From contig CALZJV010000286.1 of assembly GCA_945787595.1 (NCBI GenBank), positions 1 through 7,772 on the forward strand: DNA of 7,772 nucleotides, in the 5' to 3' direction. The stretch comes from an uncultured Desulfobacterales bacterium (GTDB lineage Bacteria; Desulfobacterota; Desulfobacteria; Desulfobacterales; JAFDCJ01). Positions 1 through 6,101 of the stretch are shown in pieces (the stretch's first letter is position 1; every line of letters begins with the position of its first letter). The notes under the pieces are model-generated. The model saw nothing but the letters and a program-made list of their open reading frames with translations. It did no database searches and was not told the DNA's origin. A program made the translations under genes and the position numbers.

Positions 1-93
1 AACGGTTTTGAGTCCGGCTTTGGCCAGATATCCTGCGGCTGTCAATCCGTTGTGTCCGCCGCCGACGATGATGGCATCATAGTTTTCAGTCAT
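1..93 (-). CDS. FAD-dependent oxidoreductase, PYROXD2/CrtI-like, N-terminal fragment
   Basis: Only the first 31 codons are present; the gene runs off the left edge. The start is the ATG at 93-91. The visible peptide begins MTENYDAIIVGGGHNGLTAA, which is a beta strand followed by a dinucleotide-binding GxGxxG-type loop (GGGHNG, residues 11-16) and a helix. This is the FAD ADP-binding site of the amine-oxidase/phytoene-desaturase superfamily. The GGGHNGLTAA form resembles PYROXD2-type proteins in particular. No clear Shine-Dalgarno sequence is seen just upstream. The gene has the same orientation as the methylamine operon but is separated from it by 134 bases and a possible terminator, so it may be a separate transcription unit. 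The substrate cannot be told from this fragment. Family assignment is fairly sure; subfamily is tentative. Confidence 0.8.
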   Translation of the reverse strand, partial: MTENYDAIIVGGGHNGLTAAGYLAKAGLKTV

Positions 94-115
94 AAGGGAT
101 CCCAAATCTTCAAAT

Positions 116-147
116 GATTGAATATTTTCGATTGAATATTGAATATT
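116..147. repeat. AT-rich direct repeat, three copies of TTGAATATT
   Basis: TTGAATATT occurs at 118-126, 132-140 and 139-147; the first two copies extend to GATTGAATATT (116-126 and 130-140). Spacing between copies is 14 and then 7 bases. The array lies 23-54 bases upstream of the FAD-oxidoreductase start on the minus strand. It could be a binding-site cluster or simple low-complexity intergenic sequence; the sequence does not decide. Confidence 0.45.
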
Positions 148-187
148 TAAGGTCCGCCTGCGGCGAATCAATTTTAGAAAGATCTAT

Positions 188-214
188 AAAAAAAATGACG
201 GAGCAAAGCCTCCG
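188..214 (-). terminator. Possible intrinsic terminator after the corrinoid-protein gene
   Basis: On the minus strand, 14 bases past the corrinoid gene's stop codon, CGGAG (214-210) can pair with CTCCG (203-199) around a six-base loop. Three bases later a run of eight T follows (195-188). The stem is only 5 bp, so it is a modest terminator, but the position at the end of the gene set fits. It would also separate transcription of the FAD oxidoreductase further on. Confidence 0.55.
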
Positions 215-227
215 GATTCGGTCTTAT

Positions 228-872
228 CTAAATTAAAAATTTTTCGAGCTTTTCAATGGTATCCTGGGGGGTTTCACCGAAAAAATCCGCACCGATCCTC
301 TTGGCCCAATGGTCGGTTGCCACCGCTCCGCCCACCATGGTCTTGACCTTGTCTCGCAGACCGGCTTCTTTCAACGCTTCCTCCAGTTTCTTCTGGCCGA
401 TCTGGGTAGTGGTCATCATGGCCGAAGAGCCCACCACATCGGCATTGAGCTCCTGGGCCTTTTTCACAAATTCGCCAATCGGGACATCCCGTCCCAGATC
501 ATGAACCTCATAGCCGTAGACCCGCAACATGGTCACGATGATGCCCTTGCCGATGTCGTGAATATCGCCTTCAATGGTTCCGATCACGATGACAGCCCGT
601 TTCGCCTGCTGCTTGTCCTGGGGCAAAGCGGCTTCCAGAATCTCAACCGCGCCCGTCATGGCTTCGGAGGCAATCAGCAGCCCCGGTAAAAAAACTTCCC
701 CCCGATCAAAGAGATCGCCCATCTTGCGGATACCCGCGGCAAAACCTTCATTGATCATATCAAGCGGGTCCATGCCGTCCTCCAGAGCTTTTTGGGCTAT
801 TTCTTTGGCCGCCTCACCCTCCATATCCAAAATTGATTGGGCAGCTTTCTTCAACCATTCAGTTTTTTCCAT
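228..872 (-). CDS. Methyltransferase cognate corrinoid protein (MtbC/MttC family)
   Basis: This 214-residue protein carries the methyl group: its cobalt corrinoid accepts methyl from the amine methyltransferases encoded upstream and presents it to a second methyltransferase. It is cytoplasmic. Residues about 1-88 form the helical cap domain typical of the family (MINEGFAAGIRKMGDLF, 39-55). Residues about 91-214 form the B12-binding Rossmann-like domain. The signature DIHDIG is at 103-108, with His105 the expected lower-axial cobalt ligand. VGSSAM (147-152) and VGGA (180-183) match the other corrinoid-contact loops. Length is normal for the family. The ATG at 872 has a good ribosome site (GAGGT, 883-879). 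The gene lies 242 bases after mttB, further apart than the other genes. It ends in TAG, which is notable because this organism decodes TAG as pyrrolysine. I cannot tell MtbC from MttC; it may serve all three methyltransferases. Confidence 0.93.
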   Translation of the reverse strand: MEKTEWLKKAAQSILDMEGEAAKEIAQKALEDGMDPLDMINEGFAAGIRKMGDLFDRGEVFLPGLLIASEAMTGAVEILEAALPQDKQQAKRAVIVIGTIEGDIHDIGKGIIVTMLRVYGYEVHDLGRDVPIGEFVKKAQELNADVVGSSAMMTTTQIGQKKLEEALKEAGLRDKVKTMVGGAVATDHWAKRIGADFFGETPQDTIEKLEKFLI

Positions 873-1114
873 TCTCTTACCTCTTTTACATTTTAATATT
901 TAGTTTTTCCTAACCCAGACTAGCCGAAACGAATTGCCACAAAGACTCCAAGGCACAAAGTGAAACCTTCAATTATATTACTTAGTGTCTTTGTGTCTTA
1001 GGGGCGAAACTCTTCTTTCAAAATATGCAAAGAATTCACAACTAAGACACCGCCCTTTTCCCGCAAGGCTCGACTCAATTTCATTCTAATTCTAAATCTG
1101 ATCACCGTAGTTGA
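873..1114. other. Intergenic gap between mttB and the corrinoid gene
   Basis: These 242 bases contain no supportable gene and nothing resembling tRNA-Pyl. They hold the inverted repeat at 936-1005 and the corrinoid gene's ribosome site near 879-883. On the minus strand a TATAAT lies at 977-972, inside the loop of the repeat, but no convincing -35 box sits at the right distance. An internal promoter for the corrinoid gene is therefore possible but unproven. Confidence 0.5.
936..1005. repeat. Imperfect inverted repeat, 26-base arms, 18-base loop
   Basis: The left arm (936-961) starts GCCACAAAGACTCC and the right arm (980-1005) starts ACTTAGTGTCTTTG. Compared as reverse complements, the arms agree at 20 of 26 positions. 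The spacer is 962-979. The arms are internally repetitive (CACAAAG-like units), as in dispersed intergenic palindromes of environmental bacteria. It could be a REP- or MITE-like element, or an RNA hairpin that affects processing or readthrough between mttB and the corrinoid gene. Confidence 0.6.
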
Positions 1115-2569
1115 TTACTCCGCACTTTTCACGATCCGCTTCAGCTCCTTGATGAGTTCCTCCGGCAAGGGTTTCGGCTCGTGGGTTTTTAAAAGTTCGG
1201 CTGCCTTTTGGTTGGCAGATTGAATCAGGCTTTTTGATCCTCTTTTCTCCCATGCGCCTCGCATGCGGCGATCGATGATCGTTGCCTGAACCTGCTCGGT
1301 CTCTATATGATTGAGGGTATGCCGCTGGGTTAAAAAATTATTGCCGATGCCGACTTTTTTGATCAGATCGACACCCATCAGCTCATCCTCCAGGGAAACC
1401 CCATTCACGATTCTTTTCACCATGGCGGCAATCTCATCGTCAATGACCAATTGGCCGAAGCTGAAAGTCATGCCCGCCTCGAGCATGCCCGCGCCATAAA
1501 TGAGATTGGCTCCTGCCAGAGCAGAGAGCAACGCGCTGATGGTCTTTTCGTGTCCTGCCTGGGCATCGGATATCTTTGCATCAGCCTACCCACCGGCCAC
1601 ATAGCTGGGAAGACCATAGTAATTTGCCAGATGGGCCGCACCGGCACTTATCATAGCCATCTCCGGTACCCCCACCACAGCGGTTGCCTGTTGCATGTCA
1701 AGCGTTGTCGAGGAACTGCCGTATATGACAGGGGTTCCCGGATTTGTCAGCTGAGCCAGAATTATTCCGGCAAGTACCTCTGCATTATGCATGACAAGCG
1801 CACCTGAGATGGAAATCGGGCTCGATGCGCCGGCCATAACCATACTGAGAACATTGATGGGCAACCAGTGCCTGGCAGCTTCGATAATCACTTCGGCACT
1901 CGATTCAATAATCTGCAGCGGGCTGGTCGGACAGACACCGAAAGATACAATCGGCCTCTCTTTTAATTTATCCAGTCCTCCGGCAACTGCCGCAGCCATT
2001 TCGATCAACAACTTGGTTCTGGCCCCATCTTCAGAATCCGATGCGTAATGTTTGGAGCAATTGATTAAACCGGCTTCGAGCATGTGAAGATCAGCGGACG
2101 AGTCGGGTTTATCGCGCGCGGTCACCGGCGCTGTCAGGATATCCATGTGCGTTAGTGCATCCGTCAGACGTGCAATTTGAGCCACATCCTTTTTGGTGGA
2201 CTCCCGAATTTCACCGGTCTTTAAATCCTCTGTCAACACCCCGACGCCAAAGGTGGTAAATCCCACATGCTTGCCGCCCATCATAAAATCATTTTCAGGG
2301 TCACGTCCGGCCAGCAAAATATGGCTGGGACACATGGATATAGCCTGCTTCACGATATGATCCGGAAACCTGACCACCCGGGTTTTTTTATTCACCCAGC
2401 AACCGCCGTCATGCAGAATATCCAGGGCGGCATCGCAGTCCATACTGACGCCGGTGGTTCGCAGCACATCCCCCGTAGCGGCATGAATTTTATCCAGCGC
2501 ATCCGCCGTAAAGGTCCTCAAGCCCCAGCCGGTAGTCATTTCAGTCGCAGCTACCGTGGCTTTTCGCAT
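1115..2569 (-). CDS. mttB: Trimethylamine methyltransferase MttB, pyrrolysine-containing (in-frame TAG)
   Basis: This enzyme demethylates trimethylamine to dimethylamine and transfers the methyl group to its Co(I) corrinoid protein. The gene reads as one frame of 484 residues if the amber at 1588-1586 is decoded as pyrrolysine (residue 328). It ends at a TAA (1117-1115). Local context is LPSYVAGG-Pyl-ADAKISDAQAGHEK, which matches the conserved Pyl site of authentic MttB, where Pyl is thought to bind the amine in the active site. The frame on both sides is the same and family sequence continues without a gap (ALAGANLIYGAGMLEAGMTF after the amber), so this is not a frameshift. Total length is normal for MttB. 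The ATG at 2569 has a strong ribosome site (AAGGAGG, 2583-2577, 7-base spacing). It lies 26 bases after mtbB. Standard gene callers would report two fragments, 2569-1586 and about 1531-1115. Confidence 0.95.
1586..1588 (-). other. Pyrrolysine codon (UAG) of mttB
   Basis: In-frame TAG at codon 328 of mttB, between LPSYVAGG and ADAK. The position is the family-conserved Pyl site. It aligns with a leucine (LTDAK, Leu315) in the non-Pyl homologue encoded at 4023-5453. Confidence 0.93.
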
Positions 2570-2595
2570 TTTTGGTCCTCCTTTCTTCCGATTGA

Positions 2596-4008
2596 TTATT
2601 TTGAAAAATTAAGCTTGGATTTAAACATATTTACCGAGTTAAGCTCGATATCCAGCAGCTCCGCAATCCGGCATTTAGCGGCAATTCCACTGGCACCGTC
2701 GGCTATCATTGGAAGGGTTGCAATATCCAGATCCTGTCGAACCTGATGCATCACTTCTTCATCGGTTAATTCAATGACGCTTATTGCGAGCTTCTGCGCC
2801 ACATATTCTTTGGCTTCCGTGATCTTCATCCGTTGGGTCAGTTGCATCCAAGCCACCAGATCTCCAGCGGTTCGGATGCCTCCCATCCCGGCAGCCATAA
2901 TGTGGGCGACAGTCATCCCGAATGGATCTCCGACGCCAACCTACAACCCGTCCGCTTTTCCGATCTCCACCAGGGCCTTTGCAGCCCTCGTCGTGCAATC
3001 AATAGGGGGTGACTCGTACATCGGGAGCCCGCAAACACCCATTCCGACATTGGGGTGAACCGGAATGTCGGCAACTTTGACAGTCTCCTTCACAAAGGTG
3101 ACTGCGCGGGCCAGGTTCCAGGGGGTTGACTTGGTCGCTTTGACATTGACGGCCGGGCCGAAAATATCAGCACCGACCGCTTCGGCCATCTTAACCTGGT
3201 CGTGGGGATACATCCCCGCCAGCCGCTGGCCGTCAAAGGTAATCTCCCCATGCAGGCCCAGCACAAATTCACTGGACATCCCCAGTTCAATCGCCATATT
3301 GGGAGCGGTTTCTTTTAGCTCCCGGATGGCCTTCAGGGTGGCAAAAAAATCCGCATCCCCGGCGGAAGCGGCGGTATCGAAGTTAAACCCGTCGCACCCG
3401 ACTTCATACAGATTGCCGGCGACGAAGACAAGATCGTTTCTCAGCTGTTCGGCGGCCGCTTCCTGGGTCTGCCTGGCCTCGCTAATTTTTCCAGCAGGCA
3501 GCAATTCGGAAGGATTCGGAAAGGCGCCGTCCGGCTGAAAATATTGTCCCAGGTTCGGCTGCGTCCCATAAATCAAGGGTATGGTTGTAACCTGATTCAC
3601 TGAATAATACATTTGTTTCTCGTAATTGACAATCGGTTTGACAGGCTTGCAACTGTAGTCGGTGTGTCCGATTCCGGCCGTGTCTGCACAGCAGACCCGT
3701 TCATAGGTCAAAATCGATTGCATACTGCTCAAGGGAAGCCCCACACCGCCATCCGCCTGGTCGTTCATTAAAGACATGGAGGCCGAATCATCGGTGGTAA
3801 TGACTTCTTGGCCCGGTTTTACGGCAACGATCCGATTGGTGTCGGCAAAGATCTCAAAAAGCTGTTCCAGTTCATCAGAGTTCAGTTGCGGTATTTTACC
3901 CCGGTCGGCGGCATCCTGGGTGCCGGCCAGGATCTCCGCTTTAATCTGCTCCGCCGAAAACTCAACCCTGGCACCGTCTCCCATTCGCGTAACGATTTTA
4001 TCTTGCAT
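2596..4008 (-). CDS. mtbB: Dimethylamine methyltransferase MtbB, pyrrolysine-containing (in-frame TAG)
   Basis: MtbB demethylates dimethylamine to monomethylamine and methylates a cognate corrinoid protein. The gene is a single frame of 470 residues when the amber at 2943-2941 is read as pyrrolysine, residue 356. This is the position I recall for Pyl in Methanosarcina MtbB, and the length is close to that family's roughly 467. Local context is EIGKADGL-Pyl-VGVGDPFGM. The N-terminus (MQDKIVTRMGDGARVEFSAE), the DQADGGVGLPLSSMQSILTY segment (84-103) and the CGLPMYESPP segment (330-339) read as MtbB rather than MtmB or MttB. The ATG at 4008 has ribosome site AAGGAG (4021-4016), which overlaps the TAA of the preceding gene; the intergenic distance is 14 bases, suggesting translational coupling. 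It ends with TAA. Gene callers would split it into 4008-2941 and 2916-2596. Confidence 0.95.
2905..2943 (-). other. Pyrrolysine codon (UAG, 2943-2941) of mtbB with possible downstream stem-loop
   Basis: In-frame TAG at codon 356 of mtbB. Immediately 3' in the mRNA, GGCG (2937-2934) can pair with CGCC (2908-2905), enclosing ATCC (2927-2924) paired with GGAT (2918-2915). This resembles in placement, not demonstrated function, the PYLIS-type hairpins described after mtmB amber codons. The Pyl call is firm; the hairpin is weak. Confidence 0.7.
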
Positions 4009-4022
4009 GGTTCAACTCCTTA

Positions 4023-5453
4023 TTATTTAAGTTCTTCATCCGCTCTGCGCATGATATTTTCAAGTTTGCCGATCACGTCATCCGGTAATGGGTTTTTCGG
4101 TGGTCTGGCCAGAATTTCTTCAACTTTTTCTCTGGCGTTATCATACACATCCGGCCGGCCGAGTTCAACCCACTGCTCAAAGGTATTGCGGTCACTCAGC
4201 TGCGGCATAAAAAACTCACTGCTTCGGCAGGCCTCGACCGTACTGGTCTGGGACAGAAAATGACCACCGGGTTTCACCTCTTTAATGTCTTCAAAGTAGT
4301 TTTTGGCTTCAGACATATCCACACCGTCTTTCAGGCGTTTGCACAGACAGGCGATTTCGTCATCCACCACAATTTGCTCCAGCGTCATCATATTGCTGGT
4401 TTCAAGTGCACCGGGGCCCTGAACCAGGTCCACACCAAGCATAACCAGCGGCAGGGTTGTAACCAGTTTTTCCATGACCGCCTGGGGACCATGATCTTTA
4501 GCGTCCGTCAGGCATCCGGCCTGGGTATCCGGCAGATTGTAGAATTTTGCCATCTCGCCCCGGGCTCCGGATTGAAGGACCATTTCAGGTGAGCCCTCCA
4601 GAAAATTACCGACGGCAAAGTTCGTGCTGCCCGAGGCATCACCAAAAATAATCGGTGTGCCGGGACGGGCCATCTGAAAGAGGGTCAGTGCGGATAAGGC
4701 TTCCGCATTGCCCATGGCAATATTGGAAAACAAACTCGCCGGACCGGTGGAGCCGGCACACGGCATGGGGAAAATACATATCGGTGCGTCAATCCGTATC
4801 AGTTCCAGATAGGCATCGCACATCCCGCCTTCGTGCTGCAGCGGTGCCAGCGTGCAGTAAACCACAGAATAAAGATGCCGTTCTTTTACCGCATCCTCGG
4901 ATCCGAGAATGGCGACCATGGCCTCCACCATATACGGCACCTCTGCCGGATGGGTGAGCTCATCCTGAATATGGCGGGTAGAATATATAAAAGATGAGAT
5001 ATCTTCCCGCAAATTGGCTGATTGATTGGGAAACTCACTTACGGATGCCGGCCAGATAACAGAAGCCAGCCTCATTTCATCAAAAACCCGCAGGAAATCA
5101 ATATGGTCCTGATAAGTGCAGCGTCTTCTCTCACCGGATTTAAAATCCCGCGTAAAAATACCGCCATTGTCCAAAACATAGCCGCTGTAGGAGGACGGAA
5201 GCTGAAAGTCATTTTCCTTTACCCGCGACCCCAGCACAAAGGATTTCGGTGCGGTCTTGAGTGCCTGCTGCACCATTTCCTCCGGAATTCTGGCGATTGG
5301 GGTGCCGGTGTCTACTCGGGCGCCGTTGTCCTTTAAAATTTTAAGGGCTTTATGGCTCAGAAATTTAACACCCACTTCCTGGAGAATTCGGATGCTTTCA
5401 GCGTGAACTTTATGTTTATCTTCTTCGGATAAAATTTGACATTGAATACTCAT
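4023..5453 (-). CDS. MttB-family corrinoid methyltransferase lacking pyrrolysine
   Basis: A full-length 476-residue member of the MttB superfamily (COG5598), with no internal stop. The Pyl-site region reads LPDTQAGCLTDAKDHGPQAV (307-326). Aligned with MttB here (LPSYVAGG-Pyl-ADAK), Leu315 replaces Pyl. Characterised non-Pyl members demethylate quaternary amines: MtgB (glycine betaine), MtpB (proline betaine), MtcB (carnitine) and MtyB (gamma-butyrobetaine). A quaternary or other N-methyl substrate is therefore likely, but which one cannot be read from sequence. Other family-like segments are TRDFKSGERRRCTYQDHIDF (101-120) and ARPGTPIIFGDASGST (262-277). It is the first methyltransferase gene of the operon, 24 bases after the regulator and 14 before mtbB. 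The ATG at 5453 has ribosome site AAGGAAC (5466-5460), so independent initiation is well supported. The frame is also open upstream to the regulator's TAG stop. Confidence 0.92.
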   Translation of the reverse strand: MSIQCQILSEEDKHKVHAESIRILQEVGVKFLSHKALKILKDNGARVDTGTPIARIPEEMVQQALKTAPKSFVLGSRVKENDFQLPSSYSGYVLDNGGIFTRDFKSGERRRCTYQDHIDFLRVFDEMRLASVIWPASVSEFPNQSANLREDISSFIYSTRHIQDELTHPAEVPYMVEAMVAILGSEDAVKERHLYSVVYCTLAPLQHEGGMCDAYLELIRIDAPICIFPMPCAGSTGPASLFSNIAMGNAEALSALTLFQMARPGTPIIFGDASGSTNFAVGNFLEGSPEMVLQSGARGEMAKFYNLPDTQAGCLTDAKDHGPQAVMEKLVTTLPLVMLGVDLVQGPGALETSNMMTLEQIVVDDEIACLCKRLKDGVDMSEAKNYFEDIKEVKPGGHFLSQTSTVEACRSSEFFMPQLSDRNTFEQWVELGRPDVYDNAREKVEEILARPPKNPLPDDVIGKLENIMRRADEELK

Positions 5454-5459
5454 ACTTTG

Positions 5460-5466
5460 GTTCCTT
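5460..5466 (-). promoter_or_regulatory. Ribosome binding site of the non-Pyl MttB homologue
   Basis: AAGGAAC on the minus strand, 6 bases before the ATG at 5453. It lies in the 24-base gap between the regulator's TAG and this start. It decides that the methyltransferase is normally made as a separate protein, even though the two genes are in the same frame. Confidence 0.7.
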
Positions 5467-5477
5467 TCAATACCCCA

Positions 5478-5993
5478 CTAGTCCCAGGCGGTTCCCCAGT
5501 CACTTTTGTCTTTTACCAGATCTACCAACAACGACGTTTCGGTCGACAGTATCCCATCTATTTTGCTGAGCTGGTTATAAATTAAGTCGTGAAATTCTTT
5601 GAGTGACCGCACAATAAAGTCGGCATCAACGTCGGTGCCGCCGGTGGTCAAGGCAACATAGATCAGTGAATCAATTTTTTTTAGATTTTCCAGAACACGC
5701 TCGGTTTTTTTCAGATCGATATGTATTTTTAAATTGCCGGCGATCTCGAAACCCAGATCAAGGGGATTGGCAACGGCCACGATTCTGATGATTCCTTCAT
5801 CTATGAGCCGTTTTAAACGTCTTCGCACAGTGTGCTCGGAAATCCCCAGCTCTTGCGCGATAGCGTTGTTGGGCATACGGCCGTCCGTTTGCAGCACTCG
5901 AATCAATTTACAGTCCAGGCGATCCAATTTCTTATTCGCAGAGCTGGTTACATTTTTACGCAGATTTGTATTTTTTTCGATTTTTTTTATCAT
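5478..5993 (-). CDS. Lrp/AsnC-family transcriptional regulator
   Basis: A 171-residue DNA-binding regulator. Residues about 23-69 form the AsnC-type winged helix-turn-helix (LDRLDCKLIRVLQTDGRMPN, then the recognition helix ISEHTVRRRLKRL at 51-63). Residues about 85-160 form the ligand-sensing, oligomerising RAM domain, including the GGTDVDADFIV loop (118-128). There is a lysine-rich, Ser/Asn-rich N-terminal extension of about 20 residues before the HTH. The ATG at 5993 is preceded directly by an in-frame TAA, so no earlier start exists; no Shine-Dalgarno sequence is visible. It is the promoter-proximal gene of the methyltransferase operon and divergent from the saccharopine-dehydrogenase-like gene. 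It probably controls both and may sense an amine or amino-acid derivative (inference). It ends in TAG, and 8 sense codons then lead in frame to the next gene's ATG. Confidence 0.92.
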   Translation of the reverse strand: MIKKIEKNTNLRKNVTSSANKKLDRLDCKLIRVLQTDGRMPNNAIAQELGISEHTVRRRLKRLIDEGIIRIVAVANPLDLGFEIAGNLKIHIDLKKTERVLENLKKIDSLIYVALTTGGTDVDADFIVRSLKEFHDLIYNQLSKIDGILSTETSLLVDLVKDKSDWGTAWD

Positions 5994-5997
5994 TTAC

Positions 5998-6043
5998 TGT
6001 CGATTTTATGAATTATTTGTTTATTGATTTATATTTTTCGACA
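5998..6043. promoter_or_regulatory. Outer inverted repeat TGTCGA / TCGACA, candidate regulator site
   Basis: TGTCGA (5998-6003) and its exact reverse complement TCGACA (6038-6043) bracket the predicted -10 box and start point of the regulator operon, 34 bases apart. The half-sites match the TGTCRA pattern of the neighbouring palindrome at 6049-6068. A shorter GACA-N5-TGTC repeat (6040-6052) links the two sites. Confidence 0.4.
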
Positions 6044-6054
6044 AATTATGTCAA
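6028..6054 (-). promoter_or_regulatory. Predicted sigma70-type promoter of the regulator-methyltransferase operon
   Basis: On the minus strand a consensus -35 box TTGACA (6054-6049) is followed 15 bases later by TATAAA (6033-6028). The 15-base spacing is slightly short. Overlapping alternatives ATAAAT and TAAATC give spacings of 16 and 17. Transcription would begin near 6021, leaving a leader of about 28 bases before the regulator's ATG. Confidence 0.55.
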
Positions 6055-6068
6055 TAAATTTCTTGACA
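6049..6068. promoter_or_regulatory. 20-base palindrome, probable Lrp-type operator
   Basis: TGTCAATAAATTTCTTGACA is symmetrical apart from one mismatched pair (T6055/C6062). The arms are TGTCAA and TTGACA and the centre is AAATTT. An AT-rich centre within a palindrome is the usual form of Lrp/AsnC sites. The left arm is also the -35 box of the minus-strand promoter, so binding here would be expected to control that promoter. The site lies 33 bases before the divergent gene's start. Confidence 0.6.
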
Positions 6069-6101
6069 AAAACCTCAACCTGAATTACTGGGAGACTCAT
6101 T

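Noticed and set aside
873..1114. A tRNA-Pyl gene in the intergenic gap
   Set aside because: No cloverleaf with a CUA anticodon could be found on either strand; the TTCTAAATC near 1090-1098 has no supporting stems.
1115..2569. mttB as a pseudogene or two separate genes
   Set aside because: The only break is an amber codon at the family's Pyl site, the frame is unchanged and both parts together give a normal-length protein. The apparent second start (1531) is a TTG inside conserved sequence without a ribosome site.
2267..3538. Long plus-strand open frames opposite mtbB and mttB
   Set aside because: They are antisense to well-recognised proteins, show no family resemblance and lack convincing ribosome sites.
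2596..4008. mtbB as a truncated gene plus a small downstream gene
   Set aside because: Same logic: amber at residue 356, unchanged frame, and total length typical of MtbB. The ATG at 2916 is an internal methionine in GVGDPFGM.
6063..6068. TTGACA on the plus strand as the -35 box for the dehydrogenase-like gene
   Set aside because: No acceptable -10 box lies 15-18 bases on, and the start point would fall after the ribosome site. It is better explained as the right arm of the palindrome.
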